Of a stretch of DNA of 5,556 bases, positions 1-5,556 are shown piece after piece. The position numbers were made by a program, and so were the translations under genes. The notes under the pieces are model-generated. The model searched no databases. It was not told where the DNA came from and saw only the letters and a program-made list of their open reading frames with translations. How positions within the stretch are numbered: the stretch's first letter is position 1; each line of letters starts with the position of its first letter. The stretch comes from Mageeibacillus sp. UBA5747 (GTDB lineage: Bacteria > Bacillota > Clostridia > Saccharofermentanales > UBA5734), in NCBI GenBank assembly GCA_002419145.1, contig DIFN01000078.1, positions 1 to 5,556 on the forward strand, given 5' to 3'.

Positions 1-2070
1 GACACTCATGGCAGGATTTTCAAAAAAGTTATAGAAATTGACGCCAGAAGCGGTGAGAAAATCATCAATGACAACTATCCAGGAATAAGGCGCCCAAATC
101 ACACCTTCAGGCTCATAGGTATCATCAGTTGCGATGGCGTCGGCAATTCCTGGGATGGCATCATCCTCAGAAGCAGGATAGGTCTCTTCATAAGGCCCTT
201 CCAAGCGCTCGGAAATCATCCAGGTACCGTACGAGACGTAGGGGAATGTATACTGTCCATTGCTATCGGTTGTGGCCTTCATCGTGAAGGGGACACCGGC
301 AAACGCGATGGTCGCATCGATATCCCATCCAGCCAGAGGTGTATCATCCGGGCTGGGGCCATTACCGGTCAAGTCGTTGTATTTGTATCCCGTCACAGAC
401 CCCGGTTTTTCAGGCGGCACAGGCAGCGGAACGGTCTTCTGGCCAAAAGAAACCAAGGCTGCGTGACCAGAAGAGCCGGAGACAAATCCAGAACCATTTT
501 TGGGTTTCGGGTCTGGTTCATCGTACAAGAATCCGCCCCATGGCGGTGTGCGCGGACCGATGCTCATCTGGGTGTGTAAATCCGTCTGCCAGAACAAGGT
601 TCTTGACAGATGCAGCTGGAAATAGATCACGATGGTATCTGCATCACCAAGGCCGGCATCGATGAGATTCTGGCGGGTGATGATGATGCAGCGCCGGTCT
701 GCTTCGTAATCGGTATCGGGATCATCAGACGACGGATCGGCTGGCAACAGCTGATGGACCTGAGTGTGATAATCGAAGCTGTCGGTTGACTTCAAGAGTG
801 TAAAGCCATCCCAGGCATACTCAATGTCAACCGGTCCGCCAGGATGGTCGATCTGGGCATATTCGAGCAAGGCCCGGGTGCCAATGGGCATTGGATCACC
901 ATCGGGCTCCGGGTAGGCCTGTGCATTGGACAAGGCCACCTCACCCACCTGGATCGACCGCGCCATATCCATGAAACGGTTGCCACCATTGGTAAAGTCG
1001 TATGAGATCAGCAACTGATCATGATACTGGTTCATCCCTATCAGGTCAGGCCCCCATGAGTTCTGGACATCGGTCAGAACCAGCTGGAAGGGGACCCATT
1101 CACCTTCGGCGTAGGTTTTGCCGAGGTTACCGGTTGTCCATGATCCACCACCGGCGACACCCCCGTTAAATCCGGTGAATGTCGCTGCTGGGTCACCGAA
1201 GCTGTCCTCAACTGCTAACACAACAACGGATGTTGTATGGCTTATAGCTGTTCCGGTCAAAGGTTCTGCCGTCGTGAAACCTACCGTGACGGTATTTACA
1301 ACCGGAGTCCCTGCTGTGAGATTCGCTTCCAGATAGGTGACCTGGTACCTGCCACTGATGGTATCACCCGCAGCAACGGTTGTCGCTGCTGACCAGGCGA
1401 CGTCACTCAGGGCCGTCAGGACACCGCTTACTGGATTATCGCTGATATCAGTCAGTTCGATTGGCTCTGTGCTGGTATTGTGCACAGTCACGGTATAGGT
1501 GACCGAACCACCAGTTGCCAGGATCTCGCCAGGGGTTGCTGACAAACCGACCGTAGCCGTTGGGGACACACCCAGTGCCATCATTCCAAACGGCTTGACA
1601 AGTCCCAGTGGCTCATCAGGATCATTGGATGCGGTGGGGTTTGTGAATTTTATGGGTTCTGTGGATTCTGAGGATTCTGATGAGCCACCCCCAGCAGACT
1701 CCACTTGCGAGGCGGTCGTTTCGTTATCCGATGACGCGGTCGTCACCTCGCCACTTTCGGTTATTGCCCCTTCTTCACTGGAGGGTTCCGCCACAGCATT
1801 CGTACTACTGGTCTCGTCGCCGGGTGGCGACGTATTCGAATTTGAAGACGCCTCCGAGACCGCTCCCTGCGGATCTTTCTCTGCTACCCCAATTTTTTCT
1901 CCGGTAGCAGCCGCAAATTCCCCTGATTCTATCTCTGACCCATCCTCATCCTGCCCAATCTCAGCTGTAACTTGCAAGCTGGGGGTCAGGATCAAAAGGA
2001 GGAGAGCCACTGTCACGAAAATGGAAAGCTTACCAAGGACAGCTTTTGTAAAGATCCTGTCGCTTGACAT
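1..2070 (-). CDS. Secreted multidomain surface protein (adhesin-like), 3' end outside window
   Basis: An uninterrupted minus-strand frame of 690 codons runs from the ATG at 2070 off the left edge, so the C terminus and any cell-wall anchor are not visible. Residues 1-36 form a signal peptide: basic start (R5, K9, K14), hydrophobic core at about 15-30, and likely cleavage after V-T-A36. Residues 37-155 are acidic and rich in Ser, Glu, Thr, Ala and Gly, without cysteine, like a wall-spanning or stalk linker. Residues about 170-285 resemble a DUF11-type beta domain (VTYTVTVHNTS, then TVTV). Residues about 287-550 are not assigned; they carry aromatic and Gly/Asp-rich beta-like sequence. Residues about 558-660 resemble an SdrD_B/Cna-B prealbumin-like domain: GYKYNDLTGNG, then PLAGWDI, then TDSNGQYTF. 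The start is supported by a very strong ribosome binding site. The role is inferred as adhesion or cell-envelope structure; the ligand is unknown. An archaeal or other bacterial SD-repeat protein family could also match. Confidence 0.85.
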   Translation of the reverse strand, partial: MSSDRIFTKAVLGKLSIFVTVALLLLILTPSLQVTAEIGQDEDGSEIESGEFAAATGEKIGVAEKDPQGAVSEASSNSNTSPPGDETSSTNAVAEPSSEEGAITESGEVTTASSDNETTASQVESAGGGSSESSESTEPIKFTNPTASNDPDEPLGLVKPFGMMALGVSPTATVGLSATPGEILATGGSVTYTVTVHNTSTEPIELTDISDNPVSGVLTALSDVAWSAATTVAAGDTISGRYQVTYLEANLTAGTPVVNTVTVGFTTAEPLTGTAISHTTSVVVLAVEDSFGDPAATFTGFNGGVAGGGSWTTGNLGKTYAEGEWVPFQLVLTDVQNSWGPDLIGMNQYHDQLLISYDFTNGGNRFMDMARSIQVGEVALSNAQAYPEPDGDPMPIGTRALLEYAQIDHPGGPVDIEYAWDGFTLLKSTDSFDYHTQVHQLLPADPSSDDPDTDYEADRRCIIITRQNLIDAGLGDADTIVIYFQLHLSRTLFWQTDLHTQMSIGPRTPPWGGFLYDEPDPKPKNGSGFVSGSSGHAALVSFGQKTVPLPVPPEKPGSVTGYKYNDLTGNGPSPDDTPLAGWDIDATIAFAGVPFTMKATTDSNGQYTFPYVSYGTWMISERLEGPYEETYPASEDDAIPGIADAIATDDTYEPEGVIWAPYSWIVVIDDFLTASGVNFYNFFENPAMSV

Positions 2071-2074
2071 TTCA

Positions 2075-2087
2075 ATCACTTCCTTTA
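2075..2087 (-). promoter_or_regulatory. Extended Shine-Dalgarno of the surface-protein gene
   Basis: On the minus strand AAGGAAGTGAT matches the full anti-16S complement AAGGAGGTGAT at 10 of 11 positions and ends 4 nt before the ATG at 2070; the AAGGA core lies 10 nt before it. This fixes the start codon and implies efficient translation unless the site is masked. The same bases contain a GGA motif, see the finding on GGA motifs in this leader. Confidence 0.8.
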
Positions 2088-2209
2088 CCTGAATGTCCAA
2101 ACATTTTGTCTGAAGTAAAAGCGCCCGCTCCCTGTGAACCTGAATCTACAAAACTCCCTGGATCCCTGCACAATTTGAAAGGACTGTTCGAACCATCATC
2201 TAAGGCTGT

Positions 2210-2224
2210 GTTGTTTGAAACAAC
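2210..2224. promoter_or_regulatory. Perfect 15-bp palindrome, candidate operator
   Basis: GTTGTTTGAAACAAC is a perfect odd palindrome with 7-bp arms around one central base. It lies between the terminator (2246-2276) and the surface-gene start, about 140 bp upstream of the ATG. No good -35/-10 pair was recognised beside it, so operator function is inferred from symmetry and position only. Confidence 0.35.
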
Positions 2225-2244
2225 TCGGGCGAAAGTGTATCTGT

Positions 2245-2276
2245 AAAAAACAAAAACCGGCTGAATAAGCCGGTTT
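2245..2276 (-). terminator. Strong intrinsic terminator, minus strand
   Basis: A perfect 9-bp stem, AAACCGGCT (2254-2262) with AGCCGGTTT (2268-2276), closes a 5-nt loop. On the minus strand it is followed by an almost continuous T tract (TTTTTGTTTTTT, down to 2245). On the plus strand the downstream side is only TTTCGCTATTTG, so minus-strand termination is clearly favoured. It could end the MATE transcript about 540 bp downstream of that gene's stop, or a short transcript starting near 2385, or it could act conditionally in the leader of the surface-protein gene that starts at 2070. Confidence 0.85.
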
Positions 2277-2289
2277 CGCTATTTGCTCT

Positions 2290-2321
2290 TGTCTGATCAA
2301 GCGCCCATATACAATCAGACA
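2290..2321 (-). other. Inverted repeat / RNA hairpin upstream of the terminator
   Basis: TGTCTGAT (2290-2297) and ATCAGACA (2314-2321) are perfect 8-bp complements around a 16-nt loop. On the minus-strand RNA the first arm contains the stop codon of the 15-codon mini-ORF (2315-2362), and the second arm ends 13 nt before the terminator stem. The arrangement resembles a leader with a ribosome-sensitive hairpin, but the two stems do not obviously exclude each other. Confidence 0.5.
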
Positions 2322-2362
2322 TTCACTGCATCTTGACATTTTTGCTGTGACTGGTGTTCCAT
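2315..2362 (-). CDS. Possible 15-codon leader peptide
   Basis: The minus strand reads MEHQSQQKCQDAVNV and stops with TGA at 2315-2317. A GGAG motif (2372-2375) sits 9 nt upstream of the ATG, which is normal ribosome-binding spacing. The peptide has four Gln in fifteen residues (two CAG, two CAA) and no hydrophobic segment. It lies between a putative promoter near 2385-2400 and an intrinsic terminator, so it could be a regulatory leader peptide or simply a chance frame within a small RNA. Nothing in the sequence shows that it is translated beyond the start context. Confidence 0.3.
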   Translation of the reverse strand: MEHQSQQKCQDAVNV

Positions 2363-2381
2363 TTTTTGAAGCTCCAGTACT

Positions 2382-2420
2382 TATATTTTATCACAAATGA
2401 CTCAATAAATCACAATAATT
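2382..2420 (-). promoter_or_regulatory. Putative promoter with paired ATCACAA repeats
   Basis: On the minus strand TTGTGATAAAATATAAG offers a good -10 box (TAAAAT, 5 of 6). The best -35-like hexamer, TTGTGA, lies 19 bp upstream, longer than ideal. The direct repeat ATCACAA occurs on the plus strand at 2390-2396 and 2409-2415, a 19-bp period (about two helical turns) covering the promoter, which suits an activator or repressor binding on one DNA face. A transcript from here would meet the GGAG/mini-ORF, the hairpin and the terminator in that order. Confidence 0.35.
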
Positions 2421-2604
2421 CGACAAATTTACGGCTATTTTATGGAAATTTGACTATCCTCATGCGCCTGTCTTTTTGATTCGACGGTTCATGCTGCTAC
2501 GCTCAGAATGTGAGCTAAGCTTGATGCGTTCGTTCAAGTTTCTTTCCAAATTCCTGATGACGGTTGTCTTGATTATAACCCGTTTATTACCTGCTGGTTG
2601 CACG

Positions 2605-2822
2605 AGTCAGATCATCGCCAAAGTCTGGGAGGAAGCCAGCCCGCAGATGGCCGAATGGCTGGGCATTTCCAAGGCGAGAATCGCAAAGACGCTCAGCGGA
2701 ACTTCCAATCCGGACCTATGTCCCACTTTTGACCGAGGCATTGCTCACCGTCGACACAGATCCTGCAGGTGCAGCCTACAATCAAAGTGAAATGTTTGTG
2801 CACCCAATGCGGTAAATTTTAA
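2605..2822 (+). pseudogene. Decayed XRE-family helix-turn-helix regulator fragment
   Basis: Three plus-strand frames together read like one XRE-type DNA-binding protein. The first frame gives SQIIAKVWEEASPQMAEWLG and then ISKARIAKTLSGTSNPDL, ending at 2718; this matches the family pattern of a LAExLGIS helix, a recognition helix ending in LSG, and the NPxL turn. The second frame continues with LTEALLTVDT (about 2738-2768), as expected for the last helix of the fold. The third frame gives QILQVQPTIKV and KCLCTQCGKF with TAA at 2820-2822. At least two frame changes are therefore needed, and no convincing start or ribosome binding site was found. The open frame extends upstream to a TTG at 2476 with a basic-hydrophobic stretch of unclear origin. 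The stop overlaps the convergent MATE stop codon. A remnant of a Mutator/IS256 transposase C terminus was considered and fits less well. Confidence 0.5.
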
Positions 2823-4189
2823 TCAGATAGCGATTTTTCACCGGAAAAGGATTGCAGGGCGTTCATTTTCCGGACTTCCCGGACGTACTGGATGGTCAAC
2901 GGGATTAAGGCACCCAGCCAAGCCAGGGGATTGGCCATGGCCGCTCCGGTGAAGCCGATGGCTGCACCCAGCGTGACCCCGGCAAAGGACCGCATGAATA
3001 ATTCAAACATCCCGCCCAGGGTCGGAGCCAGGGTTTGGCCGATGCCCTGCAGGGTGTAACGAAAGATGAACAGCAGGGCGACTGCCCAGTAGGTGCTGCC
3101 ATTGATGATGAAATAGGTCCGGGCTAGTTGTACGATAGGCTCGGACTCTGGGCCAGTGCCGATGAAAATCCGCGTCAGGTATTCCCCTGCCATAATCATG
3201 ACCAACCCCACGGCGAAACTGTACGTCAGGGCCATGGATATGCCTTTTTTGACACCATCTTTAATCCGTTGATAATCACCCGCACCGAGATTCTGTGCGG
3301 CATAAGTCGCCATCGCCACCCCAAAAGACTCCAGCGGCATGATGGCGATCCCGTCGATCTTGGTCGCCGTCGTGTAGGCAGCCACAGCCTGGGTACCCAG
3401 CGTATTCAGGGCAAACTGGAGAATGATAAAGCCGATACCCGTGATCGATTTCTGGAATCCGATGGGCAAGGCTAGCTTCAGATGCAAGGTAAGGTCAGTG
3501 GCTGCAGCCTTGAAATGATACGCCTGGAGCTTCAGGACTGGCATTTTGTACTGGATGTAAAGATAGCAGAGCACGGCCGAGGCAAGCTGGCTAAACACCG
3601 TGGCAATGGCCGCACCACGCACGCCCCACTTGAATATGGCGACTAAAAGAATGTCCAGGCCGATGTTCAAGACACAGACAAAGGCCAGGAAATACAACGG
3701 CGTGCGGCTGTTGCCTAGCGCACGTATGACACTGGAAAAATAATTGAAAAACATCGCAGCAAAAATACCGATCAAGATGACGACCAGATAGTCATAAGCC
3801 GCCGCCATCATTTCCGGTGGGGTGTTAAGCAGGCTAAGGAGTGGCCGGGCCAAAAAGACACTGGGAATCGTCAAAACAATGGTGGTGACCGCACTGATCA
3901 TAATTCCGGCTGCGTAACTTCTGCGCAGGCCTTCCCAGTCCTCAGCACCAAAGCGCTGAGCGGTGATGATCGTCAGGCCTGTCGTAAAGCCAAAGATGAA
4001 GCCCAGGATCAAAAACAGAACATTTCCCGTTGAACCGACGGCTGCCAGAGCCCGGATGCCAAGGATCCTGCCAACAATATACGTGTCCACCACATTGTAC
4101 AGCTGCTGGAACAGATTGCCGATGATCAGGGGAATTGTAAACAGGAAAATCAGACGGGTAGGGCTGCCCGTGGTCATGGTCTTAATCAT
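2819..4189 (-). CDS. MATE family multidrug efflux transporter
   Basis: A complete 456-residue, very hydrophobic protein of the length and character of 12-helix MATE exporters, which use a Na+ or H+ gradient to expel cationic drugs and metabolites across the cytoplasmic membrane. Family features seen: GNLFQQLYNVVDTYIVGR at residues 24-41 in helix 1, with Asp35 as a candidate coupling carboxylate; AQRFGAEDW at 77-85; RALGNSRTPL at 156-165; GVRGAAIATV at 189-198; and in the second half AQNLGAGDY at 298-306, the internal-repeat counterpart of 77-85. The first ATG is chosen because a purine-rich GAGAGA precedes it at workable spacing; the ATG at codon 5 (MTTGSP) also resembles common family starts. 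A five-codon frame, MRDFA (4186-4203), ends across the ATG as ATGA, which would allow translational coupling but may be chance. No terminator directly follows the stop. Substrate cannot be predicted. Confidence 0.93.
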   Translation of the reverse strand: MIKTMTTGSPTRLIFLFTIPLIIGNLFQQLYNVVDTYIVGRILGIRALAAVGSTGNVLFLILGFIFGFTTGLTIITAQRFGAEDWEGLRRSYAAGIMISAVTTIVLTIPSVFLARPLLSLLNTPPEMMAAAYDYLVVILIGIFAAMFFNYFSSVIRALGNSRTPLYFLAFVCVLNIGLDILLVAIFKWGVRGAAIATVFSQLASAVLCYLYIQYKMPVLKLQAYHFKAAATDLTLHLKLALPIGFQKSITGIGFIILQFALNTLGTQAVAAYTTATKIDGIAIMPLESFGVAMATYAAQNLGAGDYQRIKDGVKKGISMALTYSFAVGLVMIMAGEYLTRIFIGTGPESEPIVQLARTYFIINGSTYWAVALLFIFRYTLQGIGQTLAPTLGGMFELFMRSFAGVTLGAAIGFTGAAMANPLAWLGALIPLTIQYVREVRKMNALQSFSGEKSLSD

Positions 4190-4237
4190 GCAAAATCTCT
4201 CATGGTAAACAAAAGCTGTCCTTCATCTGGCTCAGCT

Positions 4238-4275
4238 GCTTGAACCAGGCAGTTAATTAAGCCAGGCAGTCAAGC
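4238..4275. repeat. Tandem CCAGGCAGT repeat within a larger dyad upstream of the MATE gene
   Basis: CCAGGCAGT occurs at 4245-4253 and 4262-4270 with a 17-bp period. The palindrome TTAATTAA (4253-4260) lies between them, and the block is flanked by the inverted pair GCTTGA (4238-4243) and TCAAGC (4270-4275). It sits 50-85 bp upstream of the MATE start, where a regulator of the pump would be expected to bind. The function is inferred from position and symmetry. Confidence 0.4.
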
Positions 4276-4305
4276 CAGCATACCACAAGAACTGGGCAAA
4301 TGAAT

Positions 4306-4316
4306 CAAGAATCTTG
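4306..4316. promoter_or_regulatory. 11-bp palindrome CAAGAATCTTG
   Basis: CAAGA and TCTTG arms flank a single A, about 120 bp upstream of the MATE start. On the minus strand, just downstream, TGGTATGCT offers an extended -10-like element (near 4279-4287), but the -35-like TTGATT lies 20 bp away. This is a weak candidate operator/promoter pair. Confidence 0.2.
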
Positions 4317-4506
4317 CAAAGATCGATCCAGTGAACGGATCCGCGAGCTGTCGCCAATTATGGTCCTGGGGTTCTGCCCCAAGGAAGTCACAGCCTGAGT
4401 CTACCGCGAAACCATGGCACTGACTGTCATCGGCATCCTGGCAGACTCTGGTTTCGGCCGCGTGCTGCTTTTATCGTGATCAATTCGATGGCTCCATCCA
4501 AATCCA

Positions 4507-4581
4507 ATGTCCTTCGATCCCCTCATGTCCTTCTATTCCCCTCAAGGGCGTCGACAGGGCCCGTACACTCAAGGCGGTCGA
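4507..4581. repeat. Two imperfect tandem repeats downstream of ackA
   Basis: ATGTCCTTCGATCCCCTC (4507-4524) is followed directly by ATGTCCTTCTATTCCCCTC (4525-4543). Then CTCAAGGGCGTCGA (4541-4554) recurs as CTCAAGGCGGTCGA (4568-4581) with a 27-bp period. The copies differ by one to two substitutions or a single-base indel. They look like local duplications in non-coding DNA; no function is evident. Confidence 0.55.
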
Positions 4582-4624
4582 ATAAGTCGTAAGTCCCAGC
4601 TTAAGCAACGATGGTCTTTTGTCG

Positions 4625-5556
4625 TTACATGCCGTGGCCGCAGATGCGAGCGGTTTCCTGGGCGATGACGAGTTCTTCTTTGGTAGGAATGACAAGGACC
4701 TTGACGGGTGAATCGTCATCAGAAATGATCGCTTCCGTGCCGATCGCGGCGGCGTTGCGGTAGGGATCGATTGAGATACCCATGAAGCCGAGGTCCTTGC
4801 AGGCGCCATACCGGATGTCTGGGGCATTTTCGCCAATACCGGCGGTGAATACGACTGCATCGACGCCACCCATGGTCGAGGTATAGGCCCCAATCAGTTT
4901 GCGGCACTGGTATTTGAACAGGTCGATCGCCAGGGCTGCTCGCTTGTTGCCCTCGCCCGCGGCTGCATAGATGTCACGCAGATCAGAACTGACCCCAGAA
5001 ATGCCCAAAAGGCCGGACTGGTTGTTGAGCATATTTTCCACGCCTTCGATGTCGAGATGTTCTCTTTCCATCAGGAAGGTGACTATCGCAGGATCAATGT
5101 CGCCGCTGCGGCTGCACATAGCCAAGCCGGCCAGCGGGGTCAGGCCCATTGAGGTATCGACGCTGCGGCCCCGGTCTACGGCAGCGATGGAGGAACCAAA
5201 TCCGAGGTGGCATGTGATGATTTTGAGCGTATCGATCGGTTGACCCAGAAGTTCTGCTGCCCGCTGACTGACATAAGCATGGGAAGTGCCATGGAAACCA
5301 TATTTGCGGACATCGTATTTCTCATAGAATTCGTATGGCAGAGCGTAGATTGCCGCCTTGTCAGGCATGGTGTGATGGAATGCCGTGTCAAAGACAGCCA
5401 CCTGAGGGACGCCTGGCAGGGCTTTTTCGCAAGCCAGGATGCCCTCCATGCTGGGCGGATTGTGCAGTGGGGCGAGGTGATTGTAAGCTTCGATGGTGCG
5501 TTTGATTTCAGGTGTAATGATCGCTGGTGCTGTGAATTTCTCGCCGCCGTGGACGA
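4625..5556 (-). CDS. ackA: Acetate kinase, C-terminal 309 residues (5' end outside window)
   Basis: AckA interconverts acetyl phosphate plus ADP with acetate plus ATP in the cytoplasm, usually paired with phosphotransacetylase in fermentative ATP formation. The visible part starts at VHGGEKF, about 92 residues into the family, and ends in ARICGHGM-TAA, giving an expected full length near 400. Mapped to Methanosarcina thermophila numbering, catalytic or pocket residues are present: His123 (LAPLHNPP), Asp148 (FDTAFH), His180 (YGFHGTSH), Arg241 (SRSGDIDP), Gly331 (TAGIGEN) and the Glu384 region (PTKEE). The acetate-pocket residues Val93, Leu122, Phe179 and Pro232 are also conserved, supporting acetate over larger acids. 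Arg91 lies outside the window. Oddities: the HLGNG loop reads HLGFG, placing Phe at Asn211 (codon TTT, 5198-5200), and PTNEE reads PTKEE. The frame is intact throughout. No terminator is obvious downstream. Confidence 0.95.
   Translation of the reverse strand, partial: VHGGEKFTAPAIITPEIKRTIEAYNHLAPLHNPPSMEGILACEKALPGVPQVAVFDTAFHHTMPDKAAIYALPYEFYEKYDVRKYGFHGTSHAYVSQRAAELLGQPIDTLKIITCHLGFGSSIAAVDRGRSVDTSMGLTPLAGLAMCSRSGDIDPAIVTFLMEREHLDIEGVENMLNNQSGLLGISGVSSDLRDIYAAAGEGNKRAALAIDLFKYQCRKLIGAYTSTMGGVDAVVFTAGIGENAPDIRYGACKDLGFMGISIDPYRNAAAIGTEAIISDDDSPVKVLVIPTKEELVIAQETARICGHGM

Larger units (their letters stand above)
4190..4624. other. Intergenic region between ackA and the MATE gene
   Basis: No gene could be supported in this stretch. 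It holds the two dyad/repeat blocks nearest the MATE gene (4238-4275, 4306-4316), a short GGGG-TTCTG-CCCC hairpin (about 4368-4380) without a T tract, and imperfect repeats at 4507-4581. No clear intrinsic terminator for ackA is visible. An open minus-strand stretch of about 56 codons near 4280-4460 has no credible start or ribosome binding site and resembles no family known to me. Confidence 0.5.

Noticed and set aside
1499..2092. Long plus-strand open frame of about 197 codons
   Set aside because: It is antisense to the surface-protein gene, whose frame has a signal peptide, domains and a strong ribosome binding site; the antisense product shows no recognisable family features.
2333..2362. 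TTGACA on the plus strand as a -35 box
   Set aside because: No acceptable -10 hexamer lies 16-18 bp downstream, and no intact plus-strand gene follows.
2476..2604. Basic-hydrophobic N terminus ending in LLPAGC, like a lipoprotein signal
   Set aside because: The start would be TTG without a ribosome binding site, the lipobox has Pro at -3, and the frame continues into a helix-turn-helix fragment, which does not suit a lipoprotein.
2611..2720. Possible Mutator/IS256 transposase remnant (WEEASPQMAEWL, TSNP)
   Set aside because: The similarity is short and needs several indels; the XRE helix-turn-helix reading explains more residues with fewer changes. No terminal inverted repeats were found.
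4186..4203. Five-codon frame MRDFA overlapping the MATE start as ATGA
   Set aside because: Such a short frame occurs easily by chance and its nearest AAGGA lies 15 nt upstream, too far for confident initiation; kept only as a note in the MATE entry.
4368..4380. GGGG-TTCTG-CCCC hairpin as an ackA terminator
   Set aside because: The stem is short, there is no T tract on either strand, and it lies about 245 bp past the stop codon.
4480..4893. Minus-strand frame of 137 codons overlapping the 3' end of ackA
   Set aside because: It lies in a shifted frame over intact acetate kinase sequence and continues into repeat-bearing intergenic DNA; no start context or family resemblance.

Overview
This window looks like chromosomal DNA from an anaerobic Gram-positive bacterium, most likely Bacillota (class Clostridia). 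That is an inference from an acetate kinase for fermentative ATP formation, a DinF/NorM-like MATE exporter of clostridial type, a large secreted multidomain surface protein, and a long Shine-Dalgarno sequence close to the perfect anti-16S complement. The base composition is roughly balanced. The species cannot be named from the sequence alone.

All three substantial genes lie on the minus strand, and two run off the window edges. From right to left: the last 309 codons of acetate kinase (ackA, 4625-5556); a 435-bp intergenic region with short repeats and dyads (4190-4624); a complete 456-residue MATE-family efflux protein (2819-4189); a decayed plus-strand fragment of an XRE-type helix-turn-helix regulator (about 2605-2822) converging on the MATE stop codon; an AT-rich regulatory region (2071-2480) with a putative promoter, a 15-codon mini-ORF, a hairpin and a strong minus-strand intrinsic terminator; and the first 690 codons of a secreted surface protein (1-2070). 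The surface protein has a signal peptide, an acidic low-complexity stretch, a DUF11-like beta domain, a large unassigned region and an SdrD_B/Cna-B-like domain.

The genes do not form an obvious pathway. AckA is cytoplasmic energy metabolism, the MATE protein exports compounds across the membrane, and the surface protein probably acts in adhesion or the cell envelope. The wide gaps argue for separate transcription units.

The points most worth a second look are: a Phe in place of the near-invariant Asn of the HLGNG loop of an otherwise intact AckA; a compact promoter / mini-ORF / hairpin / terminator unit just upstream of the surface-protein gene, which could be an attenuator or a small RNA; several GGA motifs in the surface-gene leader, one of them at the ribosome binding site; and the frameshifted regulator remnant. 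No CRISPR array, rRNA, tRNA or intact mobile element was seen.
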